Below are positions 1 through 7,037 of a stretch of DNA of 23,376 nucleotides, piece by piece. Position 1 is the stretch's first letter. Each line of letters starts with the position of its first letter. Below the pieces are notes generated by a model that worked only from the letters and a program-made list of their open reading frames with translations, was not told the DNA's origin and searched no databases. Location: the NCBI GenBank assembly GCA_018303645.1, contig JAGVXR010000025.1, positions 1 through 23,376 on the forward strand, given 5' to 3'. The DNA is from Candidatus Woesearchaeota archaeon (GTDB taxonomy: Archaea; Nanobdellota; Nanobdellia; Woesearchaeales; GW2011-AR4). Position numbers and translations under genes: made by a program.

Positions 1-28
1 ATAAACTTTAAATCAATAAACAAAAACC

Positions 29-36
29 TTTAAATA
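29..36 (+). promoter_or_regulatory. TATA box of the Rieske ferredoxin gene
   Basis: The sequence TTTAAATA lies about 35-42 nt before the ATG at 71. Transcription starting about 25 nt downstream of the box would leave a leader of roughly 10-15 nt that contains the GGTGGTG at 61-67, which can act as a Shine-Dalgarno site. Confidence 0.5.
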
Positions 37-70
37 CATCATATTTATCTTTTTTTGCAGGGTGGTGTTT

Positions 71-379
71 ATGGATAATTTCGTTAAAGTTGCTGATACA
101 TCTGATTTAAAGCCGGGAGAAAATAAAGTTGTCAATGTCAACGGAACAGAGGTTGCATTGTTTAATGTGGACGGGGAGTTTTTTGCCATAAGCAATACAT
201 GTCTGCACAGGGGCGGCCCTCTTGGAGAAGGCTTTCTTGAAAGCGATGTTGTAACATGCCCTTGGCATGGCTGGAAATTTAATGTCAAGACGGGAGTTTC
301 TCCAGTTGTTCCGACTGCAAAAGTGCAGACTTATCAAGTTAAAGTTGAAGGCAGCGATGTTTTTGTTGCTGTTGACTGA
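71..379 (+). CDS. Rieske-type [2Fe-2S] ferredoxin
   Basis: This is a small soluble Rieske ferredoxin, an electron carrier of the type used by ring-hydroxylating dioxygenases or nitrite reductase small subunits. The cluster motif is complete: numbered from the GTG at 62, Cys47-x-His49 is followed by Cys66-x2-His69, with the flanking CLHRGGP and CPWHGW boxes typical of the family. Length (102 aa from the ATG at 71) is normal for a free-standing Rieske domain. The GTG at 62 is in frame, but GGTGGTG at 61-67 is better read as the ribosome-binding site for the ATG at 71. No oxygenase, reductase or other redox partner lies nearby, so the partner is unknown. The gene converges on the sugar kinase with only 2 nt between stop codons. 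Identification as Rieske is firm; the physiological role is not. Confidence 0.93.
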   Translation: MDNFVKVADTSDLKPGENKVVNVNGTEVALFNVDGEFFAISNTCLHRGGPLGEGFLESDVVTCPWHGWKFNVKTGVSPVVPTAKVQTYQVKVEGSDVFVAVD

Positions 380-381
380 TT

Positions 382-1368
382 TTATTTGATTCTTTTCTTA
401 TGTATTTTTATTTTAAGCTTTTTCATTTCTTTCATCGCTTCGTTATAGGTCAATAATATGTTCTTAGCCCCGTAATGCATTATGACTGACAGTGCATTTG
501 CAATGCCGAGCCTGATTGCGAACTCTACATCATTTTTCCTTATAATGCCTGACAAGAATGAAGAGGCAAATGCATCTCCGGCTCCGGTTGTGTCAACTCT
601 CTTTACAGGTGGCGGCTTTGCACTATATATATAATCTTCATCAGCGACGTACAGTTCATTTTTGCCGTCTGTTATTACGACAATTCTCGGGCCTAAACTT
701 TTAAGCTTCAATAAGAGCCCGCCCATTGAATCATTGCCTACAAGCAGGCATGCCTCTTCCTTGTTCAGCACAAGCAGCTCTGTCCTGCTTATAATATGGC
801 TTAGGTACCTGCTGCCATTCTCCGCAAGATAAGTGCTTGGGTTGAAGGCTATTTTTATTTTGTTTTGCTGGGCAAACTCTGCTAATTTTTCAAGTGTGTG
901 AAACGATTCGTTCATCATGGCACCGAAGTAAAACCACTTTGTCTTCAATTTTTTGTAAGGTATGTCTTCTGGCTTCAGCTCGTCATTGATGCCTTTATGC
1001 ACCAAAATTGTCCTGTCATGCTCCAAAGTATCTAAAATTACAGAGTAGCCTGAATAACCCACCCCATGCGAGCATAGCAAGTCAATTTTTTCCTTTACAA
1101 GATTTTTATGAATAAAATCAGAGTTAGTGCCTGTGCCTAATTTGCCAATAAACCCCACTTTGTGCCCGAGCCTTGACAATGCAACTGCAGTGTTTGTGCC
1201 TCCGCCGCCTGTAGTAAATTCCAATTCATCTATTAATATCTTTGAACCAGATGGAAACGCCAATAAGTCAGTTTCCCCTTTCGGGTCTATTATTTTTATA
1301 AGCTCGGAGAAGTGTGTTTTTGCGAAAACATCAACTGTTGCAGAGCCGACTGTGATTACGTCGTACAT
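382..1368 (-). CDS. PfkB-family (ribokinase-like) carbohydrate kinase
   Basis: A ribokinase-fold kinase that transfers phosphate from ATP to a hydroxyl of a sugar or nucleoside. Both family signatures are visible: the Gly-rich substrate-side motif GGGGTNTAVALSRLG (residues 54-68) and the C-terminal motif DTTGAGDAFASSFLSG (259-274), in which TGAGD forms the anion hole and Asp265 is the expected catalytic base. The length of 328 aa is typical. The substrate cannot be told from sequence alone; candidates include ribose, nucleosides, fructose or sugar phosphates, and in this type of archaeon nucleoside salvage (the AMP/ribose-1,5-bisphosphate route) is one possibility. The start is supported by a TATA-like element on the minus strand at 1393-1400, about 25-32 nt upstream, suggesting a nearly leaderless message. 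The lysine-rich C-terminal tail is unremarkable. Confidence 0.93.
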   Translation of the reverse strand: MYDVITVGSATVDVFAKTHFSELIKIIDPKGETDLLAFPSGSKILIDELEFTTGGGGTNTAVALSRLGHKVGFIGKLGTGTNSDFIHKNLVKEKIDLLCSHGVGYSGYSVILDTLEHDRTILVHKGINDELKPEDIPYKKLKTKWFYFGAMMNESFHTLEKLAEFAQQNKIKIAFNPSTYLAENGSRYLSHIISRTELLVLNKEEACLLVGNDSMGGLLLKLKSLGPRIVVITDGKNELYVADEDYIYSAKPPPVKRVDTTGAGDAFASSFLSGIIRKNDVEFAIRLGIANALSVIMHYGAKNILLTYNEAMKEMKKLKIKIHKKRIK

Positions 1369-1392
1369 AACAAGAATTTATTGGATGCCGTG

Positions 1393-1400
1393 TTTATATA
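1393..1400 (-). promoter_or_regulatory. TATA box of the sugar kinase gene
   Basis: On the minus strand this reads TATATAAA, 25-32 nt upstream of the ATG at 1368. The spacing implies a leaderless or very short-leader transcript. Confidence 0.5.
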
Positions 1401-1582
1401 GTTTATTGTTTAATATCATCAAATCAACCATTTTTTTCAATAATTTTTAATTCTTTTCAATCCATTTTTAATTATTCTTAAATTAAAAAACATGAGATAC
1501 CCCTGCGCTTTCCTAAGGTAAAATGTGCGCCCCTCCAATTAATTCTTGCCTTTGATTCTCTGATTAAAAAAGCCAAATTTAA

Positions 1583-1598
1583 CCGAAAAGTTTATATA
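1583..1598 (+). promoter_or_regulatory. BRE plus TATA box of the DUF2080-like gene
   Basis: CCGAAAAG (BRE-like purine-rich element) directly precedes TTTATATA at 1591-1598, the classic archaeal arrangement. The expected start of transcription is near 1620, about 30 nt before the ATG at 1650. The interval 1369-1582 between this promoter and the kinase holds only the kinase promoter and AT-rich sequence with no gene I can support. Confidence 0.6.
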
Positions 1599-1649
1599 TT
1601 CTTAATATATATATTATATATATTAAGATAAAAAGGGATTTTGGCGCCA

Positions 1650-1850
1650 ATGAGAAGGATAAAGGCAACAGTTTCTAATGAAATCAGTGTAAAGGGCATA
1701 AAGGGATTCTTTGAGAGAAGGGTTACCAAATTTGGAACTGGGGCAAAGATAGATGCTCCAAAGGAATACCTCGGCAAGAAAGTGATAATTCTGGTCTGTG
1801 ATGAAGATGCTGAAAGCACGCCAAAGCCTGAAGAGAAGAAGGAAAAATGA
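1650..1850 (+). CDS. DUF2080/AbrB-like small DNA-binding-type protein
   Basis: A 66-aa basic protein. Its central stretch (FFERRVTKFGTGAKIDAPKEYLGKKVIILV) fits the pattern of the DUF2080 family and, more generally, of swapped-hairpin AbrB/SpoVT-like domains: 'G[NT][SG]A.I..PKE..GKKV.v'. DUF2080 proteins are often encoded next to archaeal transposases and are called transposon-encoded, but their activity is not established. The C-terminal 15 residues are an acidic/lysine low-complexity tail. The ATG at 1650 is preferred; an in-frame TTG at 1641 would add three residues. A strong TATA box lies at 1591-1598. No transposase is found in the window, but a palindromic non-coding element begins only 14 nt after the stop codon, which may be a related mobile remnant. 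Function is inferred from fold-level resemblance only. Confidence 0.7.
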   Translation: MRRIKATVSNEISVKGIKGFFERRVTKFGTGAKIDAPKEYLGKKVIILVCDEDAESTPKPEEKKEK

Positions 1851-1863
1851 AACTCAACAATAA

Positions 1864-2176
1864 TATAGAGAACTTTGAATAATTCATTATTTTCGCCATT
1901 TACTTGAAAATTTTGAAATTTTCAAGCAACGGAATTTTGATAAAATTCCGAGGTGCTCAGAAATGCATTGCATTTCTGACATTCCCAAAAAGCTTTGCTT
2001 TTTTAGGACATTCAAAGTTCTCTTAGAGAATTTTGACATAGAGAAAACCCGTTAGGTTTTCGAAATGTCGAAAATCACAGATTTTCGAGCACTCGCAAAT
2101 CTTGGATTTGCTTTGTTTAAAAATTAACAATTTTTAAATAAATTAATATAATTAATATATTTCAAAATTCTCTATA
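1864..2176. repeat. Nested-palindrome element with terminal inverted repeats (MITE-like or structured RNA)
   Basis: A 313-bp non-coding element whose ends form a 16-bp inverted repeat with one mismatch (1864-1879 and 2161-2176). It divides into two halves, each closed by its own perfect stem: 14 bp (1867-1880 with 2010-2023) and 13 bp (2024-2036 with 2162-2174). Inside are at least nine short perfect hairpins, mostly with 3-nt loops: 1903-1926, 1930-1950, 1957-1979, 1987-2003, 2043-2061, 2068-2088, 2095-2111, 2116-2138 and 2142-2156. Linkers also pair across the centre: GTGCTC (1953-1958) with GAGCAC (2087-2092), and GACATT (1978-1983) with AATGTC (2064-2069). The element therefore reads as one imperfect palindrome centred near 2022 with side hairpins. 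I see no ORF and no clear target duplication. It could be a miniature inverted-repeat element mobilised in trans, or a multi-branched RNA at the 3' end of the adjacent genes. Confidence 0.8.
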
Positions 2177-2229
2177 AAAAACTAAACCAAAAGCTAATCA
2201 ACGGCAGCATAATACTGACGCAGGGATAA

Positions 2230-3264
2230 TCAAAAACTTATCTTATCCAGTATTTCGTGCGCATTCACTGAGCTTAAATATTTTTCAATATTTTTATTTC
2301 GCAGTTTAACCAAAAACATTGTCTTCAATGACTCTTTCTCATTGTTGCTTATTCTTGCAATCCTGTCCGCCTCCACCAATCCATAGGGATAGCCGATAAA
2401 TATCGGGTCGATGCAGCTGCAAGCCAGCTCACTTATTGCTTCTTCTGCTTTTATCTTTTGGTTTTTAAAAATCTCAAACCTGAATATGTGCTTTGATTTT
2501 TCATGAAATTTCACAAAAAACATCTCAGCTTTGTGGCTTTGGTTATTTATCTCGGCAACCGGATGATAAAACCATATTGGAAATGCGCCCATATTGCCTA
2601 AAACAACGCTTAACAGGCTGCCGTCATCTGCAAACAATGAAGTTGTTTTGCTCAAAGCTGTTAAAATTATGTTATTTTTCATGCAAGATTCGTATAATCC
2701 GCTTAAATAATTATTTTCATTTGTTATTGTTGCCTGCAGATTTCCGTCCAAAACAATCATGCCTGCAATTTTCTTCTCGGCAACAATTTTTGCCAATTTT
2801 AATTCCGCAAACCTTCTTATTGCATTTGCCACGCCGCCTATTTCTGCCCGGTTTACCCCATGCATTAAGGTGTTGTCAAATGAGCTGAAAGATATCTCTT
2901 CTAATTCTATTGAATTCCCCGTGCTGAAAAATGACGTTTTATAATATATTTCGTTATTTTGGCTTAATGCCTGCGTAAATGCAAAAATTTCAAATCTTTT
3001 AGCTGAAATTTTTTTATTGCTCCGGTAAATGGAATATCCAACCCTTACCAGGCTTAATGAAAGATTTGCAGCGCTGATTATTTCAGCATTTCCGCCGTCA
3101 ACAAATGCAATTTTATCATCATTCGAGCTTGAATTTATTTCATGAAAATTCTCCACACCAATCCTGTGCGCTTTATAGCCCTCCCCTGAGAATTTGGGAT
3201 AAACTGCCGCAGCTGATTTATCGTCCATTAAGCCAAGCATTTTTTCAACAATTTCGTCATACAT
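2230..3264 (-). CDS. nurA: NurA-family 5'-3' nuclease
   Basis: NurA is a Mn2+-dependent 5'-to-3' nuclease that works with the hexameric helicase HerA, and with Mre11-Rad50, in resecting DNA double-strand breaks. The 344-aa protein shows the expected landmarks: FVDGG at 54-58 with metal-binding Asp56, a second acidic site at VLDG (Asp173), Glu154 in the preceding helix as a candidate third ligand, and the C-terminal YPYGLVEADRIAR block (292-304) followed by His336, matching the conserved Tyr and His of the family. Residue assignments other than the motif blocks are by analogy. HerA, Mre11 and Rad50 are not in the window, which departs from the common nurA-herA gene clustering. The gene is divergent from topA with 141 nt between start codons. 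A TATA-like AATAAACTTA on the minus strand near 3291-3300 fits a short leader. Confidence 0.9.
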   Translation of the reverse strand: MYDEIVEKMLGLMDDKSAAAVYPKFSGEGYKAHRIGVENFHEINSSSNDDKIAFVDGGNAEIISAANLSLSLVRVGYSIYRSNKKISAKRFEIFAFTQALSQNNEIYYKTSFFSTGNSIELEEISFSSFDNTLMHGVNRAEIGGVANAIRRFAELKLAKIVAEKKIAGMIVLDGNLQATITNENNYLSGLYESCMKNNIILTALSKTTSLFADDGSLLSVVLGNMGAFPIWFYHPVAEINNQSHKAEMFFVKFHEKSKHIFRFEIFKNQKIKAEEAISELACSCIDPIFIGYPYGLVEADRIARISNNEKESLKTMFLVKLRNKNIEKYLSSVNAHEILDKISF

Positions 3265-3290
3265 AAATTGCAGAATAGCGCCTGATTTTT

Positions 3291-3300
3291 TAAGTTTATT
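3291..3300 (-). promoter_or_regulatory. Probable TATA element of nurA
   Basis: On the minus strand AATAAACTTA lies about 27-36 nt before the nurA ATG. It is a weaker match than the topA box on the opposite strand of the same 141-nt intergenic region. Confidence 0.35.
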
Positions 3301-3373
3301 GTTTCATTGATTGACTTTTTGAGGCCTTATTTTTATCGTCGGTAATTTTATCAAAAAATTTCATTTTCATAAA

Positions 3374-3384
3374 TTTTTTAAATA
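3374..3384 (+). promoter_or_regulatory. TATA box of topA
   Basis: TTTTTTAAATA is centred about 27 nt upstream of the topA ATG at 3406. There is no Shine-Dalgarno-like sequence before the ATG, so the message is probably leaderless. Confidence 0.5.
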
Positions 3385-3405
3385 AACAGCCAAATTCCAC
3401 AGATT

Positions 3406-5616
3406 ATGTACGAATTGGTGATAACGGAAAAGCCGAACGCAGCCAAAAGAATTGCAGAGGCATTGGCGGACGGGAAGCCAATCAAGGAATCGTATCAGGG
3501 CGTTCCCTATTATAAATTAACGCATGGAAAAAAAGATATTGTGGTGGCGTGCGCTGTCGGGCATCTTTACGGGCTTGCCGAAAGGGAAAAGAAAGGGTGG
3601 AGATTTCCCGTATTTGACATAGAATGGAAGCCGCTTTATGAATATTCCAAAAGCGCCGCTTTTTCGAAGAAATACCTGAATGCAATAAAAAAGCTGTGCA
3701 AGGGAGCAAACGAATTTACAGTGGCAACAGACTATGACCAGGAAGGCTCCGTCATAGGAAAAAATATAATAGCTTTTGCATGCAGACAAAAAGACGCATA
3801 TAGGATGAAGTTCTCAACTCTGACAAAAGACGAGCTGAGGGAATCCTACAAAAATAAAAGCAGGCATCTTGACTGGGGGCAGATAGAAGCCGGGGAAGCG
3901 CGGCATTACCTTGATTTCTTCAACGGAATAAACTATTCAAGAGCTTTGACTTCTGCGATAAAAAGCACCGGCAGGTTCAAGCTGATGTCCACAGGCAGGG
4001 TGCAGGGCCCTGCATTAAAAATCATTGCAGAAAGGGAAAAGGAAATCAGGGCATTCAGGCCAAAGCCATTCTGGCAGATTGAGCTAAAAGGGGAATACAA
4101 CAAACAGGCAATAACAGCGCTGCACAAAGAAGGCAAGTTCTGGGAAAAGGCAAAAGCCGACAATGCAATTGAGAATATAAAAGATGCAAAAGAGGCAAAA
4201 ATTCAAAGCATTGAAAGAAAGGAGTACAGGCAGATTGCGCCATTCCCTTTTGACTTGACATCATTGCAGGTAGAGGCTTACAGGTGCCTGGGCATACAGC
4301 CAAAAGAAACTCTTGAAATTGCGCAGGAGCTTTACACATCAGGCTTGATTTCCTACCCAAGAACATCAAGCCAGCAACTTCCCTCCACAATCGGCTATGA
4401 AAAAATTTTGAATGAATTACAGAAGCAAAAAAGCTATGCAGAGCTGTCAAAACTCCTGCTGAAAAGGCAAAGATTGGCGCCGAACAACGGCAAAAAAACA
4501 GATCCTGCGCATCCCGCCATATTCCCCACAGGAATTTTGCCCAATGGCTTGAAGGAAAGGGAATCAAGGATTTATGACTTGGTTGTGAAAAGGTTTCTTG
4601 CGACTTTTGCGGAGCATGCCCTGAGGCAGACAATGACTGCCGAGATTAACTGCAATAATGAGATTTTTGCCGCAAAAGGGACAAGGACAATTGAAAAAGG
4701 ATGGCATGCTTTCTATGCGCCGTACGTGCAGCTTGAAGAGGTTGAGCTGCCAAATTTCAAGCAAAACGACAGAATAAAAGTCAGCAAAATAGAGCTGCTA
4801 AGCAAGGAAACCCAGGCTCCAAAAAGGTACACTCCGGCTTCGATAATAAAAGAGCTTGAAAAAAGAAACCTTGGAACCAAGGCTACAAGGTCGGAAATAG
4901 TAGACACGTTATTTCAGAGGGGATATGTGCAGGGAAAGGCAATAGAAGCGACAGAGCTTGGCATATCAACAATAGAAACCCTTGAGAAATACTGCCCTAA
5001 AATAATCGATGAGGAGCTGACAAGGCATTTTGAGCTGGAAATGGAAAAGATAAGGGAAAATGCCCAAAAAAAAGAAAATCTGCTTGAAGACGCCAAGGAA
5101 GCTATAACAAAAATCATAGGTGATTTTAAAAAGCACGAGAAGGAGATTGGCAAAGAGCTTTCGGATGCCAACAAAGCAACACAGGATGAAATGGCTTTTA
5201 TCGGCATTTGCCCAGTATGCAAAGAGGGAAACATTACAATAAGAAGAGGGAAATTCGGCAATTTTGCCTCCTGCAACAAGTATCCGGACTGCAAGACAAT
5301 TTTTTCACTGCCAAAGAACGCCTTCATAAAGCCGGCTAAAAAAAATTGCGAGGTTTGCAATTTTCCAATGGTTTTGGCTATAAAAAGGGCGAAGCAGCCT
5401 ATGGAATTCTGCCTCAATCCAAAATGCCCGAGCAAGAATGTTGAGGGCGAAGCCGGCGCAAAGGCAAAGGCGATTGCAAAAGGGGAAGTCAAGAGAAAAT
5501 GCCCGAAATGCGGCGAGGGGGATATTGTGTTAAGAAGCTCAATTTATGGAAAGTTTTATGGCTGCTCGCTTTATCCCAAATGCAGGTATACTGAAAAACT
5601 ATCAACAGGCCAGTAA
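3406..5616 (+). CDS. topA: DNA topoisomerase I (type IA), archaeal, with three zinc ribbons
   Basis: This type IA topoisomerase relaxes negative supercoils by making a transient 5'-phosphotyrosyl single-strand break. The N-terminal TOPRIM domain has Glu8 in ITEKPNAA and the acidic pair Asp109/Asp111 in ATDYDQEG. The catalytic tyrosine is Tyr317 in LISYPRTSS, with Arg319 next to it. The four-domain core runs to about residue 585, followed by three Cys4 zinc ribbons: Cys602/605/623/629, Cys648/651/669/674 and Cys699/702/720/726. The length of 736 aa is normal for archaeal TopA. There is no fused helicase, so this is not reverse gyrase. It starts at the first ATG after a well-placed TATA box (3374-3384) and appears leaderless. 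A T-run at 5649-5654 could terminate the transcript. Confidence 0.97.
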   Translation: MYELVITEKPNAAKRIAEALADGKPIKESYQGVPYYKLTHGKKDIVVACAVGHLYGLAEREKKGWRFPVFDIEWKPLYEYSKSAAFSKKYLNAIKKLCKGANEFTVATDYDQEGSVIGKNIIAFACRQKDAYRMKFSTLTKDELRESYKNKSRHLDWGQIEAGEARHYLDFFNGINYSRALTSAIKSTGRFKLMSTGRVQGPALKIIAEREKEIRAFRPKPFWQIELKGEYNKQAITALHKEGKFWEKAKADNAIENIKDAKEAKIQSIERKEYRQIAPFPFDLTSLQVEAYRCLGIQPKETLEIAQELYTSGLISYPRTSSQQLPSTIGYEKILNELQKQKSYAELSKLLLKRQRLAPNNGKKTDPAHPAIFPTGILPNGLKERESRIYDLVVKRFLATFAEHALRQTMTAEINCNNEIFAAKGTRTIEKGWHAFYAPYVQLEEVELPNFKQNDRIKVSKIELLSKETQAPKRYTPASIIKELEKRNLGTKATRSEIVDTLFQRGYVQGKAIEATELGISTIETLEKYCPKIIDEELTRHFELEMEKIRENAQKKENLLEDAKEAITKIIGDFKKHEKEIGKELSDANKATQDEMAFIGICPVCKEGNITIRRGKFGNFASCNKYPDCKTIFSLPKNAFIKPAKKNCEVCNFPMVLAIKRAKQPMEFCLNPKCPSKNVEGEAGAKAKAIAKGEVKRKCPKCGEGDIVLRSSIYGKFYGCSLYPKCRYTEKLSTGQ

Positions 5617-5666
5617 ATCTGACTAAGCAATTCTGACATATTGTTTGCTTTTTTCCAATAGGAAAA

Positions 5667-5676
5667 TTTATATATA
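5667..5676 (+). promoter_or_regulatory. Candidate promoter of the first double-HTH operon
   Basis: TTTATATATA at 5667-5676 is a good TATA box but would give a leader of about 60 nt. A second box, TTTATAAA at 5720-5727, would place the transcript start near 5750, just before AGGT at 5755-5758 and the ATG at 5761. Both may be used. Confidence 0.4.
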
Positions 5677-5760
5677 ACTTACATCTTTTATGAGTATTTA
5701 ATACATTTTTTATAAGTTTTTTATAAAATTTTTGAATATTAATACATACATATTAGGTAA

Positions 5761-6327
5761 ATGAAAGGCAAAAGAGGAAGCCTTGGGAACAGTAAAATAG
5801 GTAATGAAGATTTTTCTCAGAAGGAATTAGCTAAAGCGCTCTCTGAATTGGATTTGAAGGATTTTGTTAATGTATTTATAGCTCATTTAAGGAAAAATCA
5901 TAACTTTACTTATGAGCAAGTTGCCGAGGCATTTGGCAAAAAAATACCAACGAGCAGCTTGTTGCCAATTTCCATTTTTAATAACTCAGAATTAAGCTGT
6001 TTGGAAACTATTGTAAAATACCTGAAAGAAGAGCTTAGCCTGAGGTATCACGAGATAGCCCTTGTGCTTAACAGAGACGACAGAACAATATGGACAACTT
6101 ACAACAATGCCAGCAGGAAGAGAAGTGAAAGATTAATTGTGAATGATTCGGAGTATTTTATTCCTGCATCAGTTTTCAAAAACAGGCGCTTTAGCGTTCT
6201 TGAAGCTATTGTCAGCTATCTGAAAAACAAGTTTGGATTGAGATATTCTGAAATTTCTGTTCTGCTGAACCGCGACGAGCGCAACATCTGGACAGCCTAC
6301 AACAGGGCTAAGAAGAAAAATGGATAA
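5761..6327 (+). CDS. Tandem helix-turn-helix protein (double-HTH family, copy 1)
   Basis: A 188-aa soluble basic protein with two copies of a ~53-residue HTH unit: residues 69-121 and 134-186. Each unit reads P[IA]S[IV]F-N-x-LE-x-IV-x-YLK, then a helix pair ending in LNRD[DE]R-x-IWT-x-Y-N-x-A-x-K(K/R). The second half of each unit looks like a sigma-region-4 or MarR-like recognition helix, so DNA binding is likely. It could be a transcription regulator or a DNA-bridging factor; no known family name is assigned. The N-terminal 60 residues are helical and not repeated. Its stop codon overlaps the next gene by 8 nt (ATGGATAA), implying translational coupling to a membrane protein. A clear paralogue at 12587-13099 sits in the same arrangement before another surface-protein gene. 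Confidence 0.85.
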   Translation: MKGKRGSLGNSKIGNEDFSQKELAKALSELDLKDFVNVFIAHLRKNHNFTYEQVAEAFGKKIPTSSLLPISIFNNSELSCLETIVKYLKEELSLRYHEIALVLNRDDRTIWTTYNNASRKRSERLIVNDSEYFIPASVFKNRRFSVLEAIVSYLKNKFGLRYSEISVLLNRDERNIWTAYNRAKKKNG

Positions 6328-6994
6328 GAAACTGCAGGAGATCCGGAAAGGGAATCTGGCTAAATTAGAGGAGAAGGCTGAAAGATTAAAGCAGGATAAG
6401 GATATTTTAATCGGCATACTTGAAGAAATCAATAAAAAAACCAACACAAAATTAAACAATTTATTGGGCGATGCAGAATTACAGGAAGACATAGATTACC
6501 TGAATGACTGGATTGAATTCTACAAAGAAAAAATCTCCAGATACAAGAATAAAATAGATGCATCTGAAAAAGATGTTCCAAAACAAGAGCCGCAAAAGGC
6601 AGAAGAAGCTGAGAAAGAGATAAGAGAACAGGTTAGGCTGTTATTTGAGTTTGAAGGAGCAAAGCCAAAAAAGCATGCATTGGCAGATATAGCAAAGCTG
6701 TATGAGAATCGAATATTCAGGTATGGCATTCCAATATTGCTGTCTTTGATTTTAATAAGCATCTTTTTCATTTCAAAGCCAGAGATTATTGGCTATGTAA
6801 CTTTGGCTCAGGAAAAAACATACAATGACAGCTTAAACCTTGCAATAAATGAAAGCGGCAATTACACATGGACATTGGAGAAGCAAGGCGTAATGAAAGC
6901 TGTGAGAGCATCTGGAAGCGTTAAAGGCAACGGCACTGCAAGGATTTACATAGAAAAAGATGGAATTAGGTACCTAATCTACAAAAATAAATGA
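6320..6994 (+). CDS. Coiled-coil single-pass membrane protein with small extracellular module
   Basis: A 224-aa protein with a highly charged cytoplasmic N-terminal part predicted as coiled coil (about residues 5-80) and an acidic linker (82-105). One membrane helix follows (about 135-152, IPILLSLILISIFFIS), then the short motif KPEIIGYV and a ~55-residue outer module (167-222). The module has the pattern 'LNLAINESG-x-Y-x-W ... ASGSVKGNGTARIYIEK-G-R-x-LI' and recurs in the next gene at residues 51-102. This looks like a small beta domain with potential N-glycosylation sequons (NES, NYT). The gene overlaps the upstream double-HTH gene by 8 nt and lies 43 nt before the next gene. No function is known; a membrane-anchored partner of the HTH protein is a reasonable guess. 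Confidence 0.8.
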   Translation: MDKKLQEIRKGNLAKLEEKAERLKQDKDILIGILEEINKKTNTKLNNLLGDAELQEDIDYLNDWIEFYKEKISRYKNKIDASEKDVPKQEPQKAEEAEKEIREQVRLLFEFEGAKPKKHALADIAKLYENRIFRYGIPILLSLILISIFFISKPEIIGYVTLAQEKTYNDSLNLAINESGNYTWTLEKQGVMKAVRASGSVKGNGTARIYIEKDGIRYLIYKNK

Positions 6995-7037
6995 AAAACG
7001 CAAATTTTATTAAGTGCAAGGATAGGTAATAAAATTG

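Noticed and set aside
1501..1580. Possible tRNA or structured RNA between kinase and DUF2080-like gene
   Set aside because: I could not form acceptor or anticodon stems; the region looks like ordinary intergenic sequence.
3406..5616. Reverse gyrase
   Set aside because: The protein starts directly with the TOPRIM domain and has no N-terminal helicase part.
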